Of a stretch of DNA of 48,191 bases, positions 8,643 to 16,542 are shown piece after piece. The notes beneath the pieces are model-generated. The model saw nothing but the letters and a program-made list of their open reading frames with translations. It was not told the DNA's origin and did no database searches. The stretch spans positions 1 to 48,191 of the forward strand of contig CAMBFX010000004.1 of NCBI GenBank assembly GCA_945865695.1. Reading direction: 5' to 3'. This DNA comes from Chryseobacterium gleum. GTDB taxonomy: Bacteria; Bacteroidota; Bacteroidia; Flavobacteriales_D; UBA2798. The number at the start of each line of letters is the position of its first letter. Position 1 is the first letter of the stretch. A program made the translations under genes and the position numbers.

Positions 8643-10124
8643 ATGCGAAAAAATATCTACATATCATTTATAGCCTGTTTGCTATTTTCTAATTTTTCAT
8701 TCTCACAAAACGAAACAGATGCTTTACGTTATTCTTGGATTGGAACAGGAGGAACAGCGCGTTATCAATCTTTAGGTGGAGCAATGGGCGCTATAGGCGG
8801 AGATCCATCTTGTATGGCCATGAATCCTGCTGGATTGGCTCGATTTACAAAATCAGATTTCACGATTTCATTCGCACAATCAACTATCAGCACTTCTACA
8901 CTTTATAATGGAACAACTACCAATAATGGAAAAGGAAATTTTACGATAAATAATATTGCCTTAGTTGGCGCCACAAAAAGCAGTGAAGATTCAGAATGGA
9001 AATCGGTACAATTCGGAATTGGATTTCAAAAGCTTTTTAATTTCAATAATTCTATTTCGATGTCGGGATATAGTCCAAATTCATTATTAGATCAGTTTGC
9101 AGGAGATGCGCACGGGGTGGATCCAACTGCCTTAGGTGATGTTTTACCTTATACCTCAATGCTTGCCTATCAAACGTATTTAATAGATCCAGATCTTACT
9201 TCAACAGATGATTCTTATACCACACAAACATTTAACGATACCGTTTTTCAATCGAGGTATATCAATAAAAAAGGCGGATTGAGTGAAATGAATATTTCCA
9301 TCAGCGGAAATTATTTGGATAAAGTTTATTTAGGAATGAGTATTGGGTTTCCTTTTATTAGATACTCTGAAACTTATTCTCATCACGAAGAGGTAACTGA
9401 TACCACTCTCTTCTTGCAAAATTTTGATTATACCCAAGATTTATATACACGCGGAAACGGAGTAAATTTAAAACTAGGTGCCATTTATACGCCTACCGAA
9501 TGGTTGCGATTAGGATTGGCTTTACAAACTGCTTCCTCCATTGGTTTAACGGATGAATGGAGCAATACGATGCAATCGCAATTTGATAGCAATATTGCTT
9601 TTGATACTACTTCGCCCAATGGATTATTTAATTATCGATTAAGAACTCCAGGAAGAATAACTGCGAGCGCTGCTTTTATTATTTCTAAATGGGGATTGGT
9701 TTCTGTAGATTATGAATATTTAAATTACGGTAAAGCAAAATTCAAACCCGATAATTTTAATGGCGGTGGTGGCTATTCTTTTGCCTCCGAAAATTTAGTG
9801 ATTAAATCTATTTACAATACAGCATCTAATTTACGTGTTGGTTTAGAGGGAAGATACAATTGGGTGAGTTTACGAGGAGGAATTTCTATTTACGCTAATC
9901 CATTTAAAGATGAAGATGGAATAAATGCAACCACAGTAGATGCCACACGCATCACCTACTCGGGTGGATTAGGATTTAGAATGAAAGGATTTTATGCCGA
10001 TTTAGGATATTCCATCACCCAATGGAACGAAGCTTATTTTATGTTTGATCCTTTATTGGTAAATACCGCCAATATCGAAACAAACTTCAAACAGTTTGTG
10101 GTGACGGCAGGGTTTAGGTTTTAG
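8643..10124 (+). CDS. OmpP1/FadL-family outer-membrane protein
   Basis: 493 residues: signal peptide (cleavage after SFSQ, about residue 22) and a predicted outer-membrane beta-barrel. The N-terminal YSWIGTGGTARYQSLGGAMG and AMNPAGLAR segments are the conserved start of Bacteroidota OmpP1/FadL/TodX-type transporters, which in other phyla move hydrophobic compounds. Alternating aromatic beta-strands continue to a C-terminal Phe (TAGFRF), a typical barrel end. The substrate is unknown. It lies 12 bp after the low-complexity lipoprotein gene. Confidence 0.85.
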   Translation: MRKNIYISFIACLLFSNFSFSQNETDALRYSWIGTGGTARYQSLGGAMGAIGGDPSCMAMNPAGLARFTKSDFTISFAQSTISTSTLYNGTTTNNGKGNFTINNIALVGATKSSEDSEWKSVQFGIGFQKLFNFNNSISMSGYSPNSLLDQFAGDAHGVDPTALGDVLPYTSMLAYQTYLIDPDLTSTDDSYTTQTFNDTVFQSRYINKKGGLSEMNISISGNYLDKVYLGMSIGFPFIRYSETYSHHEEVTDTTLFLQNFDYTQDLYTRGNGVNLKLGAIYTPTEWLRLGLALQTASSIGLTDEWSNTMQSQFDSNIAFDTTSPNGLFNYRLRTPGRITASAAFIISKWGLVSVDYEYLNYGKAKFKPDNFNGGGGYSFASENLVIKSIYNTASNLRVGLEGRYNWVSLRGGISIYANPFKDEDGINATTVDATRITYSGGLGFRMKGFYADLGYSITQWNEAYFMFDPLLVNTANIETNFKQFVVTAGFRF

Positions 10125-10149
10125 GGAATTAATTTCAAATTAATTTATC

Positions 10150-10560
10150 ATGTCACGTTATTTACTTTTAATTTCTGTAATTTTTCTTTTCTCTTGCAAA
10201 AAAGATAAACTGAAAGACGATAAAGAAATATTTATTGGGAACTGGAAGTGGGTTTATTCGATCAAGAGTGAAAGGTTTGCTTGTGATAATCCGGCAGTGA
10301 TTACTATTTTAAACCCAACAAGTGTAGGAGCAGATTATTATCTTGATTTTAATAAAAAGGGCTGTGCTACTTTCTACCAAAACACAGAAAAAAAGGAGAA
10401 ATATAGGCTTGTTTTTACTGCATGGGATTTCGGCTTAAATCCATATACCAATTATTACACCTTTGGAATTCGATTGGATAATGATGACAAGGAAGTGTTT
10501 GACGGTTATGTAAAGTCCGACACCTTGATTGATCGGGGTAAATCCGAATCCTACGAGTAG
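10150..10560 (+). CDS. Small lipoprotein, C-terminally truncated paralogue
   Basis: 136 residues, starting with a lipoprotein signal (FLFSCKKDK). It is clearly paralogous to the product of 10759-11226: both have SCKKD.LK.DK.IFIG.WKW, NPTS.G..Y, Y.FGI..DN and a KSDTLI/KNDTLI segment. The similarity stops right after that segment (about position 10530). The last residues, DRGKSESYE, come from reading a T9SS sorting-domain sequence in the wrong frame. The paralogue has about 25 more residues with a CPCC motif here. So this is a broken copy that may still be translated as a shortened lipoprotein. Function unknown. Confidence 0.7.
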   Translation: MSRYLLLISVIFLFSCKKDKLKDDKEIFIGNWKWVYSIKSERFACDNPAVITILNPTSVGADYYLDFNKKGCATFYQNTEKKEKYRLVFTAWDFGLNPYTNYYTFGIRLDNDDKEVFDGYVKSDTLIDRGKSESYE

Positions 10561-10762
10561 CTTAGTAAAAGTCACATTAAAAAATCAAATACAAGAAAAA
10601 TACAAGATATATTTAGTTGACAATAAAGGATCCTTAATTGAATCCAAGGATTTGTCTGGTGAATTCGTTATATTTGATATGACATCTCTTGAAAAAGGAA
10701 TTTATTTTATCATTTTAGAAGTAAATACCAAAAGAACGATTAAGAAAGTAATAAAAACATGA
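10529..10762 (+). pseudogene. Remnant T9SS C-terminal sorting domain
   Basis: In the +1 frame relative to the lipoprotein upstream, this segment encodes a complete Por-type (type A) sorting domain: GVNPNPTSSLVKVTL at the start, a Y-I-L-V-D-N-KG turn, and a SLEKGIYFIILEV strand before a basic end (KKVIKT). There is no proper start codon and no secreted protein body in front of it, so it cannot work alone. Its stop overlaps the ATG of the next lipoprotein by 4 bp (ATGA). It reads as the tail of a lost T9SS cargo gene, fused out of frame to the lipoprotein by deletion. Confidence 0.8.
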
Positions 10763-11226
10763 AGAAAAATATTATTTATCTCCTAATTATTTTTTCTCTT
10801 TTCTCTTGCAAAAAAGATAGACTAAAAGGTGATAAGGCAATTTTTATTGGTAAGTGGAAATGGATTTATACCAAAACACTACAAAATAGTTGCGGGGGTG
10901 GTTCGCAATATTATACTTATAATGACCCAACTTCAGAAGGGTTAAATTATGAGATTGAATTTCTTAAATGCGGCAAAGTTATTTATTATGAGAATGGGGA
11001 AAAAACAACAAAAGACAGAATTGTTTTTGAAAGATTCGCTCCATCAACTTCCAGTTTATGGAACGATTACTATTCGTTTGGTATTGACGGTGACAATAGA
11101 GACGAAAAAGCAATTGACGGATTAATTAAAAATGATACATTAATACTTATTGGCAACACAAAATGGCCTCATTTTAATGAGGTATGTCCTTGTTGTACTG
11201 GATATATTTATTTCATAAGAGAATAG
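10759..11226 (+). CDS. Small lipoprotein, intact paralogue
   Basis: 155 residues, lipoprotein signal peptide with SLFSC. The body begins KKDRLKGDKAIFIGKWKWIY, and the C-terminus has VCPCCTGYIYFIRE. It resembles lipocalin-like small Bacteroidota lipoproteins (a WKW-containing first strand followed by short beta-strands), but I cannot assign a family. It is the intact counterpart of 10150-10560. The next gene, a T9SS-secreted protein, starts 7 bp downstream, so the two probably form one transcriptional unit. Confidence 0.75.
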   Translation: MKKNIIYLLIIFSLFSCKKDRLKGDKAIFIGKWKWIYTKTLQNSCGGGSQYYTYNDPTSEGLNYEIEFLKCGKVIYYENGEKTTKDRIVFERFAPSTSSLWNDYYSFGIDGDNRDEKAIDGLIKNDTLILIGNTKWPHFNEVCPCCTGYIYFIRE

Positions 11227-11232
11227 AATAAA

Positions 11233-12489
11233 ATGGATTTCATTTCTTCACTTCTGCTTTTTTGTATGTTGATTTCTTATAATTCAGCATCTGGTCAAGA
11301 ATGGCGAAAATATGACGAAACTAATTCAAGCTTAGGAAACTCATATGTTAGAGATATAGTTATTGATTCAAATGGAGTTGCTTGGCTCGGAACTTCAGAA
11401 GATTTGTTTAGTTTTGATGGATTAAACTGGAATCATTATACTATAAATGTTACAAATTCAAATCCAAACATTACTTATGTAGAGGATATGTGCTTATTGA
11501 ATAATAATGATATTTTAATTGGAACCTCATACGGAATTTGCATTTTTAATACACTAACTAAAACTGTTGATTATTCACTTAATTCAAATATTCCATTTAG
11601 TCATATAGAATCTGTTGGGCAATCAGATGATGGAATAATTTGGATTGGTGAAAGTGTAACAGGGGGAAGGATAGCCTATTTTTCAAATTATTCCTGGGCG
11701 ACATTTCAAGCATTTGGTTCCTCTGAAACTATCTATGCCATGACTAATAATGGAAATGAAATGTGGTTTGGTTCAGGTTCAGTGAAGAAATATGATAATG
11801 GAATCTTCACTCAATATTATTATGGAAACAGTCCCATCACTCAGGGGGCTTTAACAAGTGCTCTCGCTTTTGATCCAGATGGCAATTTATGGCTGGATGC
11901 TCCGAGCAATGCAGTACCAACTATTTATCGATTAATGAAATTTGATGGAATCAACTGGTACGAATATGATACATTAAATTGCGTAATTGATGGCTCCCAT
12001 ATTCAAGATATTTACCATATGGATTCTGTGATTTGGTTCTCATTACAATTTCAAGGTGTAGTTGAATTTAACTATTATACAAATGAATGTAATTTTTATG
12101 ATGAAAATAATAGCCCAATTTCTTCTTATAATTTTGGTGGCTTAGTAAAAGATGATAATGGGAATATTTTTATTGGTACAAGTTCCGGTTTGATAATTTA
12201 TAATGAGGATAAAATTATCATCGATGCTTTTAAATATACTGATCTTTATATTTATCCTAATCCCTTTGACGAACTAATCAATTTGCGATTTTTTGCCGAA
12301 ACCGATCAAAATATTTTAATTTCAATTTATAATGAAATTGGCCAAATCGTGTATTCTTCTTCTGTTGAAGTATCTTTTGGTAAAATTGATTACCCAATAG
12401 AAATAGGCAATTTCGAACGTGGAATTTATATACTGAAATCACAAATTAACAATCAAATGGTGACTGAGAAATTAATGAAAATAAATTAA
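11233..12489 (+). CDS. T9SS-secreted protein with Reg_prop-like propeller repeats
   Basis: 418 residues. The signal peptide ends near SASGQ. Several repeats of the pattern VRDIVIDSNGVAWLGTS..LFSFDG (also DPDGNLWLDAP and KDDNGNIFIGTSSGL) match two-component-regulator propeller (Reg_prop) blades. The last about 80 residues, from LYIYPNPFDELINL to MVTEKLMKIN, are a type A T9SS sorting domain, so the protein should be exported through the type IX system and attached to, or released from, the surface. No enzymatic domain is seen. Preceded at 7 bp by its lipoprotein partner; followed by a terminator. Confidence 0.85.
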   Translation: MDFISSLLLFCMLISYNSASGQEWRKYDETNSSLGNSYVRDIVIDSNGVAWLGTSEDLFSFDGLNWNHYTINVTNSNPNITYVEDMCLLNNNDILIGTSYGICIFNTLTKTVDYSLNSNIPFSHIESVGQSDDGIIWIGESVTGGRIAYFSNYSWATFQAFGSSETIYAMTNNGNEMWFGSGSVKKYDNGIFTQYYYGNSPITQGALTSALAFDPDGNLWLDAPSNAVPTIYRLMKFDGINWYEYDTLNCVIDGSHIQDIYHMDSVIWFSLQFQGVVEFNYYTNECNFYDENNSPISSYNFGGLVKDDNGNIFIGTSSGLIIYNEDKIIIDAFKYTDLYIYPNPFDELINLRFFAETDQNILISIYNEIGQIVYSSSVEVSFGKIDYPIEIGNFERGIYILKSQINNQMVTEKLMKIN

Positions 12490-12505
12490 CTAATTTTTTA
12501 AAGAC

Positions 12506-12538
12506 AAAAAAAATCCGAAGGTTTCCACTCGGATTTTT
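12506..12538. terminator. Bidirectional terminator between convergent genes
   Basis: An A-run followed by ATCCGA, a short loop, TCGGAT and a T-run. The hairpin works in both directions, closing the T9SS gene (ending 12489) and, more distantly, the minus-strand gene ending at 12638. Confidence 0.8.
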
Positions 12539-12637
12539 CATTTATATATTTTCTAAAAATTAGTCCTGATGTTTCAATCTGGATTAATTCGACTTACAAT
12601 TTTCCCATCGCTTTAAGCTCCTGAAAACTGAGTCTCA

Positions 12638-13408
12638 TTAATTTGCTTTCGGATCCGCGTTAATCGCTTTATCCACCAAAATTCTTCCGCAGTGCTCACA
12701 AACTGTTACCTTTTTGTGCATACGAATGTCTAACTGACGTTGTGGAGGAATTTGATTGAAACAACCACCACAAGCATCACGCTCAACAGCAACAACTGCT
12801 AATCCGTTTCTTGCATTTTTACGTAATCTATGGTAAGCTTTAATTAAACGTGGTTCAATTTTAGCTTGCGCAGCCGCTGATTTATCAATTAAATCTTGTT
12901 CTTCTTTTGAAGTTTCGTCAGTGATTTCTTGCAACTCTTGTCTCTTCACTTCAAGATCTTTCTTTCTTTCAGTTAAAGCTTCCTTTGAAGTAGCCACAGA
13001 TTCGGTTTTAAAACCCATTTGTGCTTTGAATTCTTTAATTTTCTTTTCTGATAATTGAATTTCTAATGTTTGGAATTCAATTTCTTTAGAGAGTGAATCG
13101 TACTCACGGTTATTTCTAACTTTCACTTGTTGCTCTTCGTATTTTTTAATCGCTAATTGCGATTCTTTCATTGCGTTTTTACGATCGGTAATTCCGTTTT
13201 CAAGATCAGCCAATTCTTGTTCGATTCTTTCAAAACGAGTTTCCAAACCTGCAATTTCATCTTCCAAATCTTGAACCTCGAGTGGTAATTCTCCTCTAAC
13301 CGTTCTGATTTTATCAATTTGAGAATCGACTAATTGAAGGTTAAATAATGCTTTTAATTTTTCTTCTACTGAAGTCGCATCGATCTTCTTATCTGCCACT
13401 TTTGCCAT
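12638..13408 (-). CDS. C4-type zinc-ribbon coiled-coil protein
   Basis: 256 residues. Residues about 15-185 form a long two-stranded coiled coil rich in Glu, Lys and Leu. The C-terminus carries a zinc ribbon with paired cysteines CGGC and CEHC, separated by about 20 residues. This is the CT398/CdsZ-like family; the role in most bacteria is unclear (nucleic-acid binding or scaffold functions have been proposed). It is cytoplasmic. The gene starts 3 bp after the nif3-like gene, so the two are an operon, a pairing that recurs in many bacteria. Confidence 0.9.
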   Translation of the reverse strand: MAKVADKKIDATSVEEKLKALFNLQLVDSQIDKIRTVRGELPLEVQDLEDEIAGLETRFERIEQELADLENGITDRKNAMKESQLAIKKYEEQQVKVRNNREYDSLSKEIEFQTLEIQLSEKKIKEFKAQMGFKTESVATSKEALTERKKDLEVKRQELQEITDETSKEEQDLIDKSAAAQAKIEPRLIKAYHRLRKNARNGLAVVAVERDACGGCFNQIPPQRQLDIRMHKKVTVCEHCGRILVDKAINADPKAN

Positions 13409-13411
13409 AGG

Positions 13412-14509
13412 TCAATAATAATTAACTGGGTTAGTATTTATTTCCGTAATTCGGACTGCAAATGTATTAAATTTTTTCGTTATCCAATCACTCAACAGAC
13501 TCATTGTAAACTGCTCACTTTCAAAGTGTCCGATATCCAAAACCAAAATTTTTCCATCCGCATCAAAAAAATCGTGGTATTTGAAGTCAGAAGTGATCAA
13601 AACATCGGCCCCAGCCCCTTTTGCTGAATCTAATAGAAATCTACCCGAACCTCCGCAAACCGCCACCAGCTTGATTTTTCGATTCAAAAATCCCGTGTGA
13701 CGAATTAATTTAGTTTGCATTTTTTCTTTCACCAACTTCAAAAAATCTTCCTCGTTCATTTCATTTTCCAATTCGCCTTTCATTCCTGATCCAGCCATAG
13801 AAAAATCATTTTTTAGTGAATAAATATCATAAGCTACTTCTTCATAAGGATGAGATTTTATCATGGCAGAAACTACTTTGGAAGTAAGATAATTAGGTAG
13901 AATCACTTCTATTTTCATTTCTTTTTCCGAATGAATTTCTCCCTTTTTTCCAACAAAAGGATTTGAATTTTCGTTCCCCATAAAAGTTCCTGTTCCCTCT
14001 GAGCTAAAACTGCAATCCGAATAATTGCCAATCAATCCTGCGCCCGCTTCGCACATGGCAGAGCGAACTTTTTCTGCTTGTTCATTCGGACAAAAAACCA
14101 CTAACTTTTCCAATGTATTTTTTTTCGGTTGAAGAATTTTTGAATTTTTCAAACCTAGTTTTTCCGAAATTTTTGCATTTACGCCATTATGAATAGCATC
14201 TAGATTGGTATGAATAGAATAAATAGAAATATCATTCTTAATTGCCTTCAATAAAATACGTTCCACATAATTAGTTCCTGTCAATTTTTTAATTCCTTTG
14301 AAAATCACCGGGTGATGTGAAATAATCAAATTGCATTTTTGAGAAATGGCTTCATCTATAACTTTTTCTGTTACTTCTAAACAAAGTAAAACTCCAGTAA
14401 CTGAAGATTCAGGATTACCGCATTGCCATCCCGAATTATCATAATCTTCTTGTAGTTGTCTGGGAGCCAGCGATTCTAAATATTGAGTAATCTCTTTCTT
14501 TAAATTCAT
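13412..14509 (-). CDS. Nif3-like dinuclear metal-centre protein
   Basis: 365 residues, the longer type with a CutA/PII-like domain inserted in the middle (about residues 125-230). The NIF3 metal-binding core is visible as LIISHHPVIFKGIKKL early on and GHFESEQF near the C-terminus, with a GGSGR loop between. Related to E. coli YbgI and GTP cyclohydrolase I type 2 annotations; the family forms hexameric toroids with two metals, and its biochemical role is unsettled. ATG 14509 is chosen over a longer frame to 14545 because a -7 promoter element lies at 14534-14527. Confidence 0.92.
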   Translation of the reverse strand: MNLKKEITQYLESLAPRQLQEDYDNSGWQCGNPESSVTGVLLCLEVTEKVIDEAISQKCNLIISHHPVIFKGIKKLTGTNYVERILLKAIKNDISIYSIHTNLDAIHNGVNAKISEKLGLKNSKILQPKKNTLEKLVVFCPNEQAEKVRSAMCEAGAGLIGNYSDCSFSSEGTGTFMGNENSNPFVGKKGEIHSEKEMKIEVILPNYLTSKVVSAMIKSHPYEEVAYDIYSLKNDFSMAGSGMKGELENEMNEEDFLKLVKEKMQTKLIRHTGFLNRKIKLVAVCGGSGRFLLDSAKGAGADVLITSDFKYHDFFDADGKILVLDIGHFESEQFTMSLLSDWITKKFNTFAVRITEINTNPVNYY

Positions 14510-14526
14510 TTCGGTCAATTTTTTAT

Positions 14527-14534
14527 CAAATATA
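14527..14534 (-). promoter_or_regulatory. Putative -7 element for the nif3-like operon
   Basis: TATATTTG on the minus strand, 17 bp upstream of ATG 14509. It fits TAnnTTTG and supports this start. No clear -33 box. Confidence 0.5.
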
Positions 14535-14608
14535 ACACAGTTCAACGGCTTGTTGATTTCTACTTGGGTTTTAGAGGCAATTATTTTATTTAGAATGAGT
14601 TTATCTTC

Positions 14609-14616
14609 TATTTTTG
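14609..14616 (+). promoter_or_regulatory. Putative -7 element for lpxK, near-leaderless
   Basis: TATTTTTG ends 7 bp before the lpxK ATG (14624). If used, the transcript would have almost no 5' leader. No strong -33 box is seen. Confidence 0.45.
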
Positions 14617-14623
14617 TGACCCG

Positions 14624-15703
14624 ATGATAAGAATCCTTCGCCTTTTATTATTTCCATTCGCCGTTCTGTATTTCATTGGAACTGAATTCAGGAATTTTCT
14701 GTTTCATACACGAATACTAAGATCATTAAAATTTGACCGACCTGTTATTTGTGTAGGAAATCTTTCTACTGGTGGAACAGGAAAAACACCAATGACAGAA
14801 TACATTATTCGATTATTAAAAAGCAATGAAATCAAACCAGGTGTTTTGAGTCGTGGATATGGAAGAAAATTACCCGGTTTCAGAATGGTAGAAGTAGATG
14901 CTAAAACGCATGAATGCGGAGATGAACCACTTCAAATCAAACAAAAATTTCCGGATATTGATGTTGCAGTTTGTGAACAAAGAGTGGACGGAATAGTTTT
15001 TCTATTGAAAGAATCCGAAAAAATTGAATGTATTTTATTAGATGATGCCTATCAACATCGAGCGATAAAACCCTCCTTCTCTATTCTTACTACTTCCTTT
15101 TCTCAACCATTTTTTAGCGATTTTATTTTGCCTATTGGAAATCTTCGTGAAATGCGTAAAAATGCTTCACGTGCCAACGTAATTGTGGTGACTAAATGTC
15201 CAGAATGGATGAATCAAGCAGACATTAATTATTGTACAATAGCCATTCAACAATATTCAAAAGCACCTGTATTTTTCAGTCAAATAATTTATGGAGAAAT
15301 CAAGCCGGTTTTTGGTTCAGGAAAACCTATTTCACTCACGCACCACGTTTTACTTGTAACAGGAATAGCTCAAACCGAATCATTGGTAAAACATATTGAA
15401 CAAAAATCAAAAGTAAAACATCTCCTTTTTGGCGATCATCATCGATTTGAATCTAAGGATATCACTAAAATTGTCGATTTATTTAATAGTTTTGCAAACG
15501 AAGATAAAATCATTATCACAACTGAGAAAGACGCGAAAAGATTTCAATCTCTGCCGGAGGAAATGATTCAACCTTTAAAAAATATTCCGATTTTTTTCAT
15601 TGAAATGGAAACCCAAATAATCAATGATACCTCGAGAGGATTTATAAATGAACAAGAAAAATTTGATCAACTAATACTATCGCATGTTAACAGCTTTGAA
15701 TGA
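14624..15703 (+). CDS. lpxK: Tetraacyldisaccharide 4'-kinase
   Basis: 359 residues. LpxK phosphorylates the 4' position of the lipid A disaccharide at the inner face of the cytoplasmic membrane. An N-terminal hydrophobic segment (residues 4-20) anchors it, and the Walker A motif GNLSTGGTGKTP lies at residues 45-56. The segments LDDAYQHR and VVTKCPEW are characteristic of the family. Its 3' end overlaps the PNP gene by 20 bp. Together with lpxH at 23469 it shows that the organism makes lipid A. Confidence 0.95.
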   Translation: MIRILRLLLFPFAVLYFIGTEFRNFLFHTRILRSLKFDRPVICVGNLSTGGTGKTPMTEYIIRLLKSNEIKPGVLSRGYGRKLPGFRMVEVDAKTHECGDEPLQIKQKFPDIDVAVCEQRVDGIVFLLKESEKIECILLDDAYQHRAIKPSFSILTTSFSQPFFSDFILPIGNLREMRKNASRANVIVVTKCPEWMNQADINYCTIAIQQYSKAPVFFSQIIYGEIKPVFGSGKPISLTHHVLLVTGIAQTESLVKHIEQKSKVKHLLFGDHHRFESKDITKIVDLFNSFANEDKIIITTEKDAKRFQSLPEEMIQPLKNIPIFFIEMETQIINDTSRGFINEQEKFDQLILSHVNSFE

Positions 15704-16499
15704 AACCGTAAATTTTGTCAAGAATAAAATTAAGGACACACCTGAGGTAGGAATTATTTTAGGAACAGGTTTAGGAGGATTAGTAAATGAAATCGAAACG
15801 ATTCATGAAATTCCTTATGGAGAAATTCCAAATTTCCCAGTATCTACTGTGCAAGGTCATAGTGGAAAATTAATTTTTGGAAAATTAGGAGGCAAAAAAG
15901 TTCTGGCCATGCAAGGACGCTTTCATTTTTATGAAGGTTATACTATGCAACAAATCACTTTCCCAGTGCGTGTAATGAAACTTTTGGGAATAAAAACGTT
16001 ATTTTTATCTAATGCCGCAGGAGGAATGAATCCTAATTTTGAAATCGGTGAAATCATGTTGATTAAAGATCATTTGAATCTTTTTCCTACCAATCCTTTG
16101 ATTGGAAAAAACGAAGATTCATTGGGTCCACGTTTCCCAGATATGAGTCAACCATATGATCATCAATTGTTAAAAAAAGCTAAAGAAATTGCTGCAAAAA
16201 ATAATATAAGAGTAGCCGAAGGAGTTTACGCTGGACTTTCTGGTCCGTGTTTTGAAACCCCTGCCGAATATAAAATGGTGGCTATTTTAGGAGCCGATGC
16301 TGTTGGAATGAGCACTGTGCCCGAAGTAATTGTGGCTCGTCATATGAGTATTCCGTGCTTTGCAGTTTCCATTATTACCGACTTAGGTGTAGAAGGAAAA
16401 ATCATTGAAGTTACCCATGAAGAAGTTCAAATTATTGCTAAAAAATCAGAACCTAAGATGACACTTATCATTAAGGAACTGTTGGCATCCATTGAGTAA
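15684..16499 (+). CDS. Purine-nucleoside phosphorylase
   Basis: 271 residues. The trimeric PNP family (inosine/guanosine phosphorylase) splits purine nucleosides with phosphate. Signatures: GIILGTGLGGL (phosphate loop), GHSGKL, MQGRFHFYEGY, SNAAGGMN, and SGPCFETPAEY with MSTVPEVIVARH for base and ribose binding. It is cytoplasmic and of normal length. Its ATG lies inside the last codons of lpxK (20-bp overlap), implying coupled translation, although no functional link with lipid A synthesis is obvious. Confidence 0.95.
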   Translation: MLTALNETVNFVKNKIKDTPEVGIILGTGLGGLVNEIETIHEIPYGEIPNFPVSTVQGHSGKLIFGKLGGKKVLAMQGRFHFYEGYTMQQITFPVRVMKLLGIKTLFLSNAAGGMNPNFEIGEIMLIKDHLNLFPTNPLIGKNEDSLGPRFPDMSQPYDHQLLKKAKEIAAKNNIRVAEGVYAGLSGPCFETPAEYKMVAILGADAVGMSTVPEVIVARHMSIPCFAVSIITDLGVEGKIIEVTHEEVQIIAKKSEPKMTLIIKELLASIE

Positions 16500-16542
16500 T
16501 TCAGAAAAAAAAATGCTTATTTTTACACTTCGTTTTTAATTT

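Noticed and set aside
10529-10762. Independent small gene starting at TTG 10529
   Set aside because: It is only a T9SS sorting domain without a signal peptide or cargo; it fits a remnant much better.
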